A DNA stretch of 64,000 nucleotides from Protonemura montana (Eukaryota > Arthropoda > Insecta > Plecoptera > Nemouridae), in NCBI GenBank assembly GCA_947568835.1, contig OX387605.1, positions 22,820,418 through 22,884,417 of the forward strand, given 5' to 3'. The position numbers were made by a program, and so were the translations under genes. The number at the start of each line of letters is the position of its first letter. Position 1 is the first letter of the stretch. Below the pieces are notes generated by a model. The model worked only from the letters and a program-made list of their open reading frames with translations, did not search any database and was not told the origin of the DNA. This document shows positions 1 to 10,943 of this stretch, in pieces.

Positions 1-741
1 AAATCTAACACTCACTTTGATATTGATTAAAGGTAACATTAAATTTGAAATTCGTAATGATGAAGGGTTTCCTAAACGGAAAGTTTCAAACTTCACCTTT
101 TTCCCCAAAGTTTAAATTGGTTTTGAGAAAGTTTAGCAACTAGCTGCTGGCCGGCCGCTAGTCTAATAAACACCCTTCATTTGATTGTCATCTCCACTCC
201 CGAGCTTGTAACTCGGTGGCGTGTTGGCCAGTACGCTAGCACGTTAGCCCATTCTAACGCGTCGCTGGCCGGCCAGGCTGGGCTGTAGGTGGTCGGTCAT
301 CTTCCTAATTCGAGCGTGAATGCTGAGCAGGAGCCAGTGATGTGGACATCCATCCCTTCGCTGCTATCCCGCTATCCCACACCAGTATCCCAAGGGCAGT
401 GAGGAATTCCGGTGCCGCACTGCTAAGTATATAGTACAGTAAAACTCGCCACGGGTAGAGTGGATATTGAAGGACCGGGACTCACTCCATCTTTCGGTGG
501 AGCGTCGTCATCCCCCTGATGTGTTCTCTCTCTCTCTCTTCTCTCTCTCTGTCCTCTACACAGGTTGCCCGCAGAACAGCTCGTCGCCCCGACATTTCGC
601 CCAGCCACCCAATCTTCTCGCGCCGACGAGCGAGGCAAGAGTAGCATATCAACAAAAATCCCAAACCCCAATTTCACGCCGCGATGCCAAGATGGAACGA
701 TTAAGCACAGATCACTCGAGTGAAATAACTCACTTTTCGGG
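1..741. other. Region without a recognised gene
   Basis: No protein family is recognisable in any frame. The longest open frame here (467-946, plus) runs through the CT microsatellite at 525-550 and has no domain, signal peptide or membrane segment that I can see. Its composition is Ser/Pro/Arg-rich, as expected from non-coding DNA. Confidence 0.6.
525..550. repeat. (CT)n microsatellite
   Basis: Alternating CT dinucleotides with a single TT interruption at about 539-540. It gives the Ser/Leu run in the overlapping open frame and needs no coding explanation. Confidence 0.9.
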
Positions 742-773
742 GCCCGATGGGGCCCGATTGGGCCCCATCGGGC
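742..773. other. Perfect 14-bp inverted repeat with 4-nt loop
   Basis: Left arm GCCCGATGGGGCCC (742-755), loop GATT (756-759), right arm GGGCCCCATCGGGC (760-773). All 14 positions pair, 12 of them G-C, so either strand could form a very stable hairpin or the duplex a small cruciform. A further partial copy of the arm (GGGGCCCGATGGGG) overlaps the left side. There is no T-run next to it that would suggest a terminator, and the stem is short for a microRNA precursor. Function unknown. Confidence 0.85.
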
Positions 774-998
774 GAGGCTTGTATGTCGCGCACACCCCAC
801 GAATTGATACCCGAAAGGGGGGGCTGCGTGTATCAATCTCTATTTTACTTCGCAAATCGGCGGCCATTCCGTCAAAACCAGCGCATGGTTCCGGCAGTGG
901 AGGCGCTGAAATGGTGAACGACGTTGGCTCGAAATGCAATGAGTAGATAACTTCGTTAACGTGTAATCATTAACTCCTGGGTGTGTGGTGGTGTGAGA

Positions 999-1014
999 GG
1001 GGGGGGGGGGGGGG
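999..1014. repeat. Poly-G run (16 G)
   Basis: Uninterrupted run of 16 G on the plus strand, preceded by a GT/GA-rich stretch. One of 13 G or C runs of at least 15 bases in the window. Confidence 0.95.
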
Positions 1015-1312
1015 TATGCAAATCGTGACAATAACTTTGTAGCCCTCGAACCAGAACTTATCGTAAAACGTATAAACACCAATTTGTACCATAAGGGAAC
1101 GGGTGGGACGCAGAGTGAGAGGGTGGGGATAATTTTTGATGGTTATTTGTGTGCAACATTTCATCAATATGCAAAAACGCCGCATGGAAATCCAGTCTTC
1201 GCATGGCAGGGAATGAAACAGAATCAGTTTATCGGGCTCAAATCAAATGCAACATGTGTGTCACAGCCTGATATGATAATTCAGTTATACAAGCATGTAG
1301 ACAACACTGTGT

Positions 1313-2627
1313 GTTGGTTGGTTGGTTGGTTGGTTGGTTGGTTGGTTGGTTGGTTGGTTGGTTGGTTGGTTGGTTGGTTGGTTGGTTGGTTGGTTGGTTG
1401 GTTGGTTGGTTGGTTGGTTGGTTGGTTGGTTGGTTGGTTGGTTGGTTGGTTGGTTGGTTGGTTGGTTGGTTGGTTGGTTGGTTGGTTGGTTGGTTGGTTG
1501 GTTGGTTGGTTGGTTGGTTGGTTGGTTGGTTGGTTGGTTGGTTGGTTGGTTGGTTGGTTGGTTGGTTGGTTGGTTGGTTGGTTGGTTGGTTGGTTGGTTG
1601 GTTGGTTGGTTGGTTGGTTGGTTGGTTGGTTGGTTGGTTGGTTGGTTGGTTGGTTGGTTGGTTGGTTGGTTGGTTGGTTGGTTGGTTGGTTGGTTGGTTG
1701 GTTGGTTGGTTGGTTGGTTGGTTGGTTGGTTGGTTGGTTGGTTGGTTGGTTGGTTGGTTGGTTGGTTGGTTGGTTGGTTGGTTGGTTGGTTGGTTGGTTG
1801 GTTGGTTGGTTGGTTGGTTGGTTGGTTGGTTGGTTGGTTGGTTGGTTGGTTGGTTGGTTGGTTGGTTGGTTGGTTGGTTGGTTGGTTGGTTGGTTGGTTG
1901 GTTGGTTGGTTGGTTGGTTGGTTGGTTGGTTGGTTGGTTGGTTGGTTGGTTGGTTGGTTGGTTGGTTGGTTGGTTGGTTGGTTGGTTGGTTGGTTGGTTG
2001 GTTGGTTGGTTGGTTGGTTGGTTGGTTGGTTGGTTGGTTGGTTGGTTGGTTGGTTGGTTGGTTGGTTGGTTGGTTGGTTGGTTGGTTGGTTGGTTGGTTG
2101 GTTGGTTGGTTGGTTGGTTGGTTGGTTGGTTGGTTGGTTGGTTGGTTGGTTGGTTGGTTGGTTGGTTGGTTGGTTGGTTGGTTGGTTGGTTGGTTGGTTG
2201 GTTGGTTGGTTGGTTGGTTGGTTGGTTGGTTGGTTGGTTGGTTGGTTGGTTGGTTGGTTGGTTGGTTGGTTGGTTGGTTGGTTGGTTGGTTGGTTGGTTG
2301 GTTGGTTGGTTGGTTGGTTGGTTGGTTGGTTGGTTGGTTGGTTGGTTGGTTGGTTGGTTGGTTGGTTGGTTGGTTGGTTGGTTGGTTGGTTGGTTGGTTG
2401 GTTGGTTGGTTGGTTGGTTGGTTGGTTGGTTGGTTGGTTGGTTGGTTGGTTGGTTGGTTGGTTGGTTGGTTGGTTGGTTGGTTGGTTGGTTGGTTGGTTG
2501 GTTGGTTGGTTGGTTGGTTGGTTGGTTGGTTGGTTGGTTGGTTGGTTGGTTGGTTGGTTGGTTGGTTGGTTGGTTGGTTGGTTGGTTGGTTGGTTGGTTG
2601 GTTGGTTGGTTGGTTGGTTGGTTGGTT
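1313..2627. repeat. (GGTT)n giant tetranucleotide array, about 328 units
   Basis: From a partial unit at 1313-1315, GGTT repeats perfectly from 1316 to 2627, which is 328 units (1,312 bp) with no substitution visible. All three plus frames stay open (period-4 peptide WLVG), as do all three minus frames (PTNQ), because a 4-bp unit without stop trinucleotides reads through in every frame. The open frames here, including 1084-2961 and 1238-2971, are therefore artefacts, not genes. The plus strand carries only G and T for 1.3 kb, so it is a candidate for two-tetrad G-quadruplex formation. The exact copy number depends on assembly quality. Confidence 0.97.
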
Positions 2628-2851
2628 GGTCGGTCGGTCGGTCGGTCGGTCGGTCGGTCGGTCGGTCGGTCGGTCGGTCGGTCGGTCGGTCGGTCGGTCG
2701 GTCGGTCGGTCGGTCGGTCGGTCGGTCGGTCGGTCGGTCGGTCGGTCGGTCGGTCGGTCGGTCGGTCGGTCGGTCGGTCGGTCGGTCGGTCGGTCGGTCG
2801 GTCGGTCGGTCGGTCGGTCGGTCGGTCGGTCGGTCGGTCGGTCGGTCGGTT
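2628..2851. repeat. (GGTC)n array, 55 units, ending in one GGTT
   Basis: Continues the GGTT array in perfect register: GGTC from 2628 to 2847 (55 units), then a single GGTT at 2848-2851 before unique DNA. No GGTC unit is interspersed in the GGTT block and no GGTT inside the GGTC block. The variants differ by one C/T transition at a CpG created by the tandem junction. Peptides read from it (GRSV; reverse PTDR) are artefacts. Confidence 0.97.
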
Positions 2852-5800
2852 CCATTTGTGGATGTGCACGGCAGAGTGGATTGCGGAGTCGAGTCCATTT
2901 CGTGCATCGTGTGTCGCCGCCTGCCAAACGGTTGTATGAAATCGATATGAAACGAGTGTAATTACAATCAAATTGGCTTGTTAACTTTCCACGAGTAATA
3001 TAAACTTTTCAATCTTTCCGATTCAACGAGCTAATAATACAGTAAGTATTCCGCTGCAAACGTGGAGCATGAACGTAAACCACCGCTGCGAGCTCAGTTG
3101 ATTGGATTGCGAAAATACACTTCTAAGATTTTCATTACAAGTCATATACTGTAAGTACAATGTACGAGATACGAAATAAAGCTTTTATGGTCAAAGTTTC
3201 TAGTAAGTTAGTAAAGCATATAAACGCGAGCCCGTCCCTCATCGCGCTGCAGTTGGAAACTCTGCCGCCGAGGACGACGAGGGCGCTCTCGACGGGTCGA
3301 AAGTATCTCGCCGTCGTTCTGGCTCTCTTTAATTGTGAACAATGAAGTTGGAAGTTGGATTTGCGCAGAGGTCGTTGGGCCCAGTGCTCGGTGCCCGTAC
3401 TTATTGTCAGCGTTATTGTTGGCCTTTATTCAAGCAAACTGCAGTAATTAGATTTCTGTCGATATATTTTAGTAAATACGATTCTACAAGCTCCTCTATT
3501 GCTTCTGATCGTGCATAACACCATGTTTATTATACCCGTTTGTTGTTTTCAAGAGAACATAATATTAAGCTGTCATTCAAAAATAATTAATTTTGCATAC
3601 AAATTGGCGAAGCCGTAATTACTGTAGCCCTTCATTAACCATTACAGCATCAATAATAAAACGGCACTTAAAATAAAGGAATTCGGCTTCTGGATCGGCA
3701 GATATCCAATGCTTGGGGGCAAATGAAGATGTAACAGAAAGCGTCAAATCTTGCTTAAAAAGTCCATTAGAGCGAGATGCAGTCTCATGAATAAAATGTT
3801 GCAGCGCTCCAGACCAGATGAATGCTGTCAGCAACGAAATGTTCGTTGTCGCAAAATGATCAACAAATGATCTGGCACACGGGAGTGCAATGTTGAAATG
3901 AGCGACCTGCGATTCTAGTGCCGAGGAAATAATACAGAGTAGACAACAGTCAAAACAAAAGAAGGAACGAGAGCACGGGTTCATTCCGCAAGAACAAATC
4001 ATTGATAAGTGCAGCCAAGTTCGACAATTTAGTTGAGTCACACACTCTACTCTCGTGTACCTCGCCGTTTCACGTGCGATTAGTTCTTGGTCACAGAAAC
4101 TTACACGAACCATTACACTTTAATTCACAAGTTAATGTAGTTGGGTTTAATTAAAACTGGTGCTTAATGCACGCGGTGTTGTGTTCGGTAGTTGCACTAT
4201 TGTAGTAGAATTGTAATCGAACATCGTGGTCCAACTCACCGTTTGAAGGCCTGATGATTATATTGTTCAGGATGGGACTGTTGATGGTACCAATTCGAGC
4301 AAAGACCAGCTCTAGATTTTCTTGTTTTTGGCGAGAGGAGACCAATCTCACACGCGTATGATATTACTTGAACAACAGGACTCTTCCACTAATCCATGCT
4401 CTTGAGTGATTGAAAACCTCAGTAAAGTTGTGATACCTACCTCTTCCTCCAATCACTTCCTCCAACTCCCTTCCGAATGGAACTGGTCATGTTTAATATG
4501 ATCACCCAACCGTTACTTGGCTCAGCGCAGTGTTGCTTAACTTCCGTCATCGCATGCAACCCGATGTTGCCCGATTAGATGCACTTCATAGCGCTCGGTC
4601 CGAGAGTAGAGCCAGCACTGAGTCCACCCCACTCCATCGATTCGATTATCTCGTCATATATACAATTATTCCATACATCAGCAATGTTGATCATAATGCA
4701 GAGTGTGTTATCATTAAATATTGAAGCATGTTACTAGCAATTAATTATGTACTGAATAATAAATATTTACAGCGTCAAACTAATTGTATACCTGCGTTTT
4801 AGTATTGGCTTTCTAGTTCAATGCACATGTGCTTTGAGCCGAACGGGGCGTACTAACAAAATGTACCTGCATATACTGATAATTTAATAACAAATTACGG
4901 TCAGAAAGTAGATATTAAAATTCAGGCCGATGGCCAGCTACAAATAGCTACCGAACATTTCCACTCGAATAATCTGCGATTTCATCAGATCGCTGCACTG
5001 CTGTGGTTTCGAAAACAACATGAATATGCTATCTGCTTGCATCGATATTATTCATGCACCAGCAATATCTACCTTCACTATCAGGCACGAAAATACAAAA
5101 CACTGTCCTGTGAATCGGCTTCATTTCATAACCATGAAAATGGTCGTCATGGGGTGGGAGGTCGAGACCAAGAGACAGGCTAGTTAACTTATCAAAATAA
5201 TCTTACCCTGAATATAAAAATGATCGAGCTCTATAACGACTTTATACGGTTTTTTGGGCTCATGGAATACCGCAATTAAAATAAAAAAATCCGCACTTGA
5301 CGATAAAAGTGTCATATAAATGGATAGCTACCTCGGTGTACAAGACATCTTGCATCTTCGGTGCGTCTCGCAGCCTGGTCCAATTAAGAAGGAGCAATTT
5401 GACGACAACCCACCCACACTGCAGTCAAAACATACCCGCTCTAGGCAATTTCTGTAATGACGGGCCCTCTGGTCTAATGAATGGGGCCTGGTCATTAGTC
5501 AAAGCTGGTTCCCCGCGCTATTGTCAGGAGGCTGGCTGACTCCTATACATGTGTACAACACACAGGGCGCAAACACCATGTCATGTTATACAAAGCAAAG
5601 GGGCAGGGCTATAGTGTACCAACTTTGCACTGACGGGTCTGCATTCAAATGACACGCCAATTACCTTGGTCTTGGTCTTGCTTACTTGGTATCGGTGATT
5701 TTCTCTCAGGTGTCCTGCTATAGCATGACGAACAGGCATAATTAGTCTTGGGGATCTAATTGCCAAGACATATAGTCTAGTACGCGAGACCATAGAATAA

Positions 5801-6869
5801 TAAACGATGCGAACTACTACTTCTTGTTTGAATTACGGCTTACATCCATTTTCTACCAAGCAAGCCGCCAAGTCTCCGAGACCGGGGTCTCACATACTCG
5901 CACTGGAATGTGACCTTAAACTCGGTAACTTTGTATTTCAGACAATATGTCTAAGAAGTTGGTTTGTCAAGGCCGAAATTGAGAAGTCAATTCAGACAGG
6001 ATCTCAGGCTCCAACTTTAAAGTATATTTTTAATTTCCCGAAACCCTATTGCAGCTGGGTAAAGTAGTTGGGTCGGGTGGATACTTGATTGAGTAGCTGG
6101 GTAGTTGGGTAGTTGGGTAGTGAATGCGTGTAGGTCTAACGTCTAGGACAGAATTGGGACAGTGTGCAACTACAAAGTTAAATCTAACGGACCATGTGTG
6201 TGTGTTTTTGTAACGGGGTTGGCACAAAATACGCAACCCCTATTTAACCACGCGTTGTGAAGCGATGCGTGCAGTTGCACGCATTTTGTACATTGTACAC
6301 TTCCTACGGCGGCTGGATTTTCTTGCTCAGCTGGCAACGTTTCCGAATTCATTTCTCGGCACCAGAGCGAGCTCGCGAGCCAAGCGTAAGAAATCCAAGC
6401 GAGAATTATCAAAGTCCAAATATGTCAAGAAAGTTAATGATTAATTATATGTCGGGTACGCATAATTACGTTATTTGCTCGCTTGTATCCATTCCAAGCT
6501 CGAGTTGTTTCACAGCCTTCAAATGGGACTGTTTAAAAGTTATCAACTGTACATTTTTCACCCGAAAGTCATTAGTATTGATTAAGATTGGCTAACTGGA
6601 AACGGGAAGGGAAGAGTGTGGGGAATAGCAAAATGAGCAATTAATTTAAATTGTCCTTCTATAATGTGATCCATATACCTCGGTTATTTAATAGGCATGA
6701 TGTGAACCGCGAGACCGTTGCTGTTACCAGAAACTTCGTACATTACGTACGTTCCAAATTGCACATAAATAATTTCGATTCGAAAATTTGCTCGCACTAT
6801 TATTACTTCCGAGTAAAATAACACGGAAATATTTGCCGTGGTGCAAAAAGAGAGAAACAAACGTTGAAA
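2852..6869. other. Region without a recognised gene
   Basis: Mostly A+T-rich DNA. The longest open frame is 3619-4113 on the minus strand (164 codons). It is Cys/Ser/Phe-rich, shows no family motif I recognise, and has no convincing splice or start context, so I do not call it a gene. Several shorter frames (5297-5539, 5807-6067) are equally featureless. A small 8-bp tandem lies at 6093-6122. Confidence 0.5.
6093..6122. repeat. (GTAGTTGG)n short tandem
   Basis: Units GTAGCTGG, GTAGTTGG, GTAGTTGG and a partial GTAGTG. The sequence resembles a GGTT-type repeat with an inserted GTA, and may be another slippage product of G/T-rich seed sequence. Confidence 0.8.
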
Positions 6870-6959
6870 GTGTTCGAATTGGAATGGAGCATAGCGCATG
6901 TGTTCGAATTGGAATGGAGTATAGCGCATGTGTTCGAATTGGAATGGAGTATAGCACAT
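6870..6959. repeat. 30-bp minisatellite, 3 copies
   Basis: Three adjacent 30-bp copies starting GTGTTCGAATTGG (6870-6899, 6900-6929, 6930-6959), differing at only two positions. 30 is a multiple of 3, so all frames stay in phase and several short overlapping frames on both strands show a 10-residue repeat; these are consequences of the repeat. The GTTCGAATT core resembles a tRNA B box, but no box A or cloverleaf accompanies it. Confidence 0.95.
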
Positions 6960-8632
6960 GTTCTTTGCTCTGAACGGGGATTCCTGTGGTGCAGACGCTT
7001 TCCGTAATAAATGAGCCGAGAATTTGAGCGATTGTTTATCGTGTTGAATTTATTGTAATTTAAATCTAGTAGGTAATAGTAAATAGCATGTGATATTTTA
7101 ATGTGTCCTCTGTGCCACATTTGGTTAGCTAGTCAGCAGAAAATAAAATCAATCTTTAATAAACACGTAACTGTGAAGCGCATAAAATACTCCCCGTGGT
7201 TTTATTTGGTAAATTAAAATGATTTCAAATCGAAAATTAAAACTCTGCCATCATGATATAATAATGTTATTAATGTGATATATACTTTCACTTGATTCAG
7301 CGATGGTACTGGGAAGGATAGAAAGGTTGCCCACGCAGGGCAGGCAGCCTCGATTCGGGAGATTTGAAATCAAAGCGCTGCAGATTGGTTATGCTATTGT
7401 GTTCGTGATTGATTGCTGATTGATTGAGTTCGAGTAATATTACTGGCAGTGCTGGCCGCGCTTGGAATCGACGATCCGTGTCCCGTATTTCTGTTTCCCC
7501 GATGAGAGCGCAGTATTTTGGTTCGTAAAGAGAAAATTAATCGAGGTTCATACCTTTAAGTTCACGTTAAACCACGCGCGGGTCGCGAACCAATTCATTT
7601 CCCTAATGCTCTTGCAAGTTTCTTCGATGATACAACCAAAATGTTGTTTCATGCTTCATATTTGGACGACCTGAACTTCCTGTTCGCTCAAACTTTCTTT
7701 GAAAACAAGCACCTAAATAACAATCGTTTTGAAACAAACTTTATCACTAAAATATTCAAACGGTTACGTAAAGCGGTCGAGGCATTTACCAAGTGATTGT
7801 AAAATCTTTGCGAGGACGCTTTATTTTATTACTCCCATCCACGCATCGGATAAAGATTCAGCACACCGCATTTTGGCACAACGGAAAGATTCACATATGC
7901 ACTTCAAGCAACTTTTAACACGGACAGCCTTTTTTTTTTTTTTTTGCCACCGGCTTGCAGCTATACGAACTATTGCCAAAAACGCCAATATATTTCATGG
8001 AGTCGTCCGCTCTGAAATATTTGCCGGGGAAAACGAAAAAGGCCAAGCCGGGAGGAGGTAAGAAGGAGATTAGGGAACTCATAGTACACAGAGACGAGTC
8101 AATCGCAAGGAGACCCGTGTTCAGGCAGAGATTCTATGGCGTCGTTCAGATGCGGCGAAATGAGCCAGATATTCTTGAAGGAGGGGCTGAAATAAGCCGA
8201 TCGGCGAATGAGACGAATACAATTGCGAATTTTTTTCTCGACCCAAAATCACGTGTGCAACTCTTCTGTAAGAGATTTGAAATTCGAGCACGCGCATTTA
8301 CCCCACGAACATAAACCGCGGCGAGGTGCGTAGTCAGCCTGTTTCGCCGTCTGTCAACTATGAAGGAGTGCTTTTTGAAATGTTGAAGCACAGGGCTTGT
8401 TCGCTGATATAAAAATGGTACATCTGGGATGACAATGGAAGGTCGTATTTCACACGGAGAAGACGTTAAATGAATAATACCGCAGTTCAACACTGAATGT
8501 TATCTTGGACCATGAGTCGTAACTAACGGCAATAAAAATTATTGTACTTTCCTAATTAAGTCTCTACTTGGCGCTCAAGATAGAAGACAATGGGACAGAT
8601 TGGACCAGCATGGCCCCTCGGTGAGTCGGCGT

Positions 8633-8650
8633 GGCGTCGGCGTCGGCGTC
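8633..8650 (+). repeat. (GGCGTC)3 hexamer locus
   Basis: Three perfect GGCGTC units on the plus strand, flanked by near-units (GGCGTG before, GGCGGC after). In one frame it reads as an Ala-Ser run; this is not evidence of coding. Confidence 0.9.
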
Positions 8651-9916
8651 GGCGGCTGACAAATCGGGCTCGTTTGACGGCATTTACTCTCGTCATTGTC
8701 GTCAAGTTGCAAGGAACGACAAAAAGCCTTCGCAACGCGAAAATGATTTCTTAAGAAAAACTACACTTCGAACTTTGTTTCAGCCGGCTTTTGTAAAGAA
8801 ACTCTTTGAATGGACTTTTTCCACTGCTATTGATCCCATTGCTCTCGAGCAATAACATCATTTTCTCTTCACGAATAATATTAACTAAGCTATCGCGGGG
8901 AGCTCAGCTAAAAGCCCGGCAAAACAGTCAAAGCTCACGACTCCCAACGCGACGCGTCGGGTGGTGACACTCGGGCTCGGCACTAATTTCCTACCAAACG
9001 CATTTTTTTCCTTCTCCCGCTCGTTATTAATGATGCGCGTTGTCTTCACTGGAAAATCAATTTCTCTTCGTTTTCACAAGCAAATCAAGTGCGAGTTTCT
9101 CTTCTTAATATTTAAACTAATGGAATGATATATCTCCAGTCATCACTAAGCCCGTGAATAGTAGATTAGTAAACGAGCGAGCCAGCCCTTTGATATTTGC
9201 CCCCGGCCAATTATCCCTCATTAGCATAATGTGCACGAGAGCCCCGAGACCAAGCGTGCCGGGTATGTGACTCCACATTAGATGGGAAAAGGAAGACTAC
9301 AGTCCATGGTGTGGTCAGATCGCGCGTATCCAAGTGTCCCTTTCCCTGGTTTCCGGTCCTAAGCCCCGGGTAATCGGTGTACCGCGGTCGCCCTGCCCTG
9401 CCCTGTGCCCATATTTCCAAACAATATCACCTATGTATCCAGAGAGCACTTTTGTGACTGGTCCTAATATGACAATAAGCCTACTCAGCGGGCCGCAGGA
9501 CTTACGGGGCGCAATCCTCTTTGCAGAGCTACGCCCAGACCGAGTGGTTTGCTATCCACCTCCACAAAGACTTCCCGATCCCCGACTCTAAAGTGGCCTC
9601 AATTCCCACTAGGACTTAGGCTTCCCAATTCTCAGAGGCACAAGGCAAATGACGGGGCCGGGTTACGTAGGGCAACGTTTCTGATGAAATATGGAGGTAT
9701 GAGGCGGGAGGGGGCAGGATCGTTGGATCTTCTCTTTGGGTTCTCCGGGAAACCCATTACCAATCGGTCCTTGACGAACTGTTACTGCGTTAAACGAACC
9801 AGATATCGCACGACGGGTCTGATAACCAAAACACCACGACACCGCGCGTACCACCGCGCTAAATCACGGGCAAATTTCTCATCCACCATGTCGAAGACGT
9901 CGCGACGCCCCCCGCC

Positions 9917-9934
9917 GACGCCAACGCCGACGCC
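9917..9934 (-). repeat. (GACGCC)3 hexamer locus
   Basis: Units GACGCC, AACGCC, GACGCC on the plus strand, i.e. the GGCGTC hexamer on the minus strand. A related GACGCC lies just upstream at 9904-9909. Confidence 0.85.
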
Positions 9935-10923
9935 GAGTGGTTTGTGTTGTTTCTTTAGTGACATCATTGCCACCCTTGACTTTGGCTGTATTATGTTTTC
10001 ACAGTAGAGTCATTAATTATTGTCAGCGGCAGAGGCTGGCTGCTGCGACCAAGTCTGTCTGTCTGACGGGCGCCTTCGCCGCTGACTGATGCCAAGCCTT
10101 GTCTCCCTCCCCCTACCTACCAACACACACCATCGCCGTCGGTAGTGTCGGCGTCGCGCTATTTGCCAGAGAACAACTTGATTTATGGACTTCTGTATTA
10201 CACTTTAGTGTACTACTGGATATACGGAAATGCGATGTGTACACTGGCTTTTTAAGAAATACTCACGACTGACTAGCAACGAGTAAATTAAATAAAATAT
10301 TCGGGATTAAGAGCTCATAATTTGTCACTTGGGATCTTCATTAGTGAGCCCCTTCTGAAGTAATTAGTAAAGATGCCGAAAACGCAATCGCCGGAAGGTA
10401 GGCGATGCCCCGAGGGGTCGTAAGAAGGGACGACATGCACAAGAAGGCTGATAATCAAACGTAACGCGTGTCCCTTTTTTCCTTTTTTTTGTGTTGGGTA
10501 CAGAGAATATGCAAATTAGAGACAGTATAAAAATTATAGCTAGATTGGGAATTGCGTATTTTTTCCTATTCACTCGGTGTTAGCAGGAAGGATCAGTGGA
10601 TTGTTCTACGTATTTCGGACGGTTCGTGGGTCGTGGCACAAGCGCTCGTGAGCGAGACGTTTGCGCCCAGCATGATATATGCTGCTAGAGGCGTTTCCGG
10701 GATGCGACTTGATCTATGCAAAAGCAAGTCAGGACGGCAGCGATTTAAACAGTTTCATATTTAAGGATAAGCCAGGATCGTGGTCCTGGTAGCCAGGAGT
10801 GCACGAGCCGTGACCACAGCCTCGATTCGTCGAGCGCTTTGTCGCGATGGTTTTGTTCCCGCTCCGAAGACGTAGAAGAAGATGAGGAAGACGAATAATA
10901 TCCGAGTGCGTCTTTGACCCTAA

Positions 10924-10943
10924 CCCCACCCCACCCCACCCCA
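10924..10943. repeat. (CCCCA)4 pentanucleotide repeat
   Basis: Four perfect CCCCA units; the minus strand reads TGGGG and could in principle stack as a G-quadruplex. It is too short and isolated to be read as telomeric. Confidence 0.9.

Noticed and set aside
1084..2971. Open frames of 540-625 codons in several frames on both strands
   Set aside because: They are products of the stop-free GGTT/GGTC tetranucleotide array; every frame is open and yields four-residue repeats.
3619..4113. 164-codon minus-strand open frame
   Set aside because: No family resemblance, Cys/Ser/Phe-rich, no supporting signals; compatible with chance.
6870..6959. Repeated GTTCGAATT as box B of tRNA genes
   Set aside because: It is a 30-bp tandem repeat without box A or acceptor pairing.
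10924..10943. (CCCCA)4 and the GGTT array as telomeric repeats
   Set aside because: Not TTAGG or TTAGGG type, internal to a longer sequence, and flanked by unique DNA on both sides.
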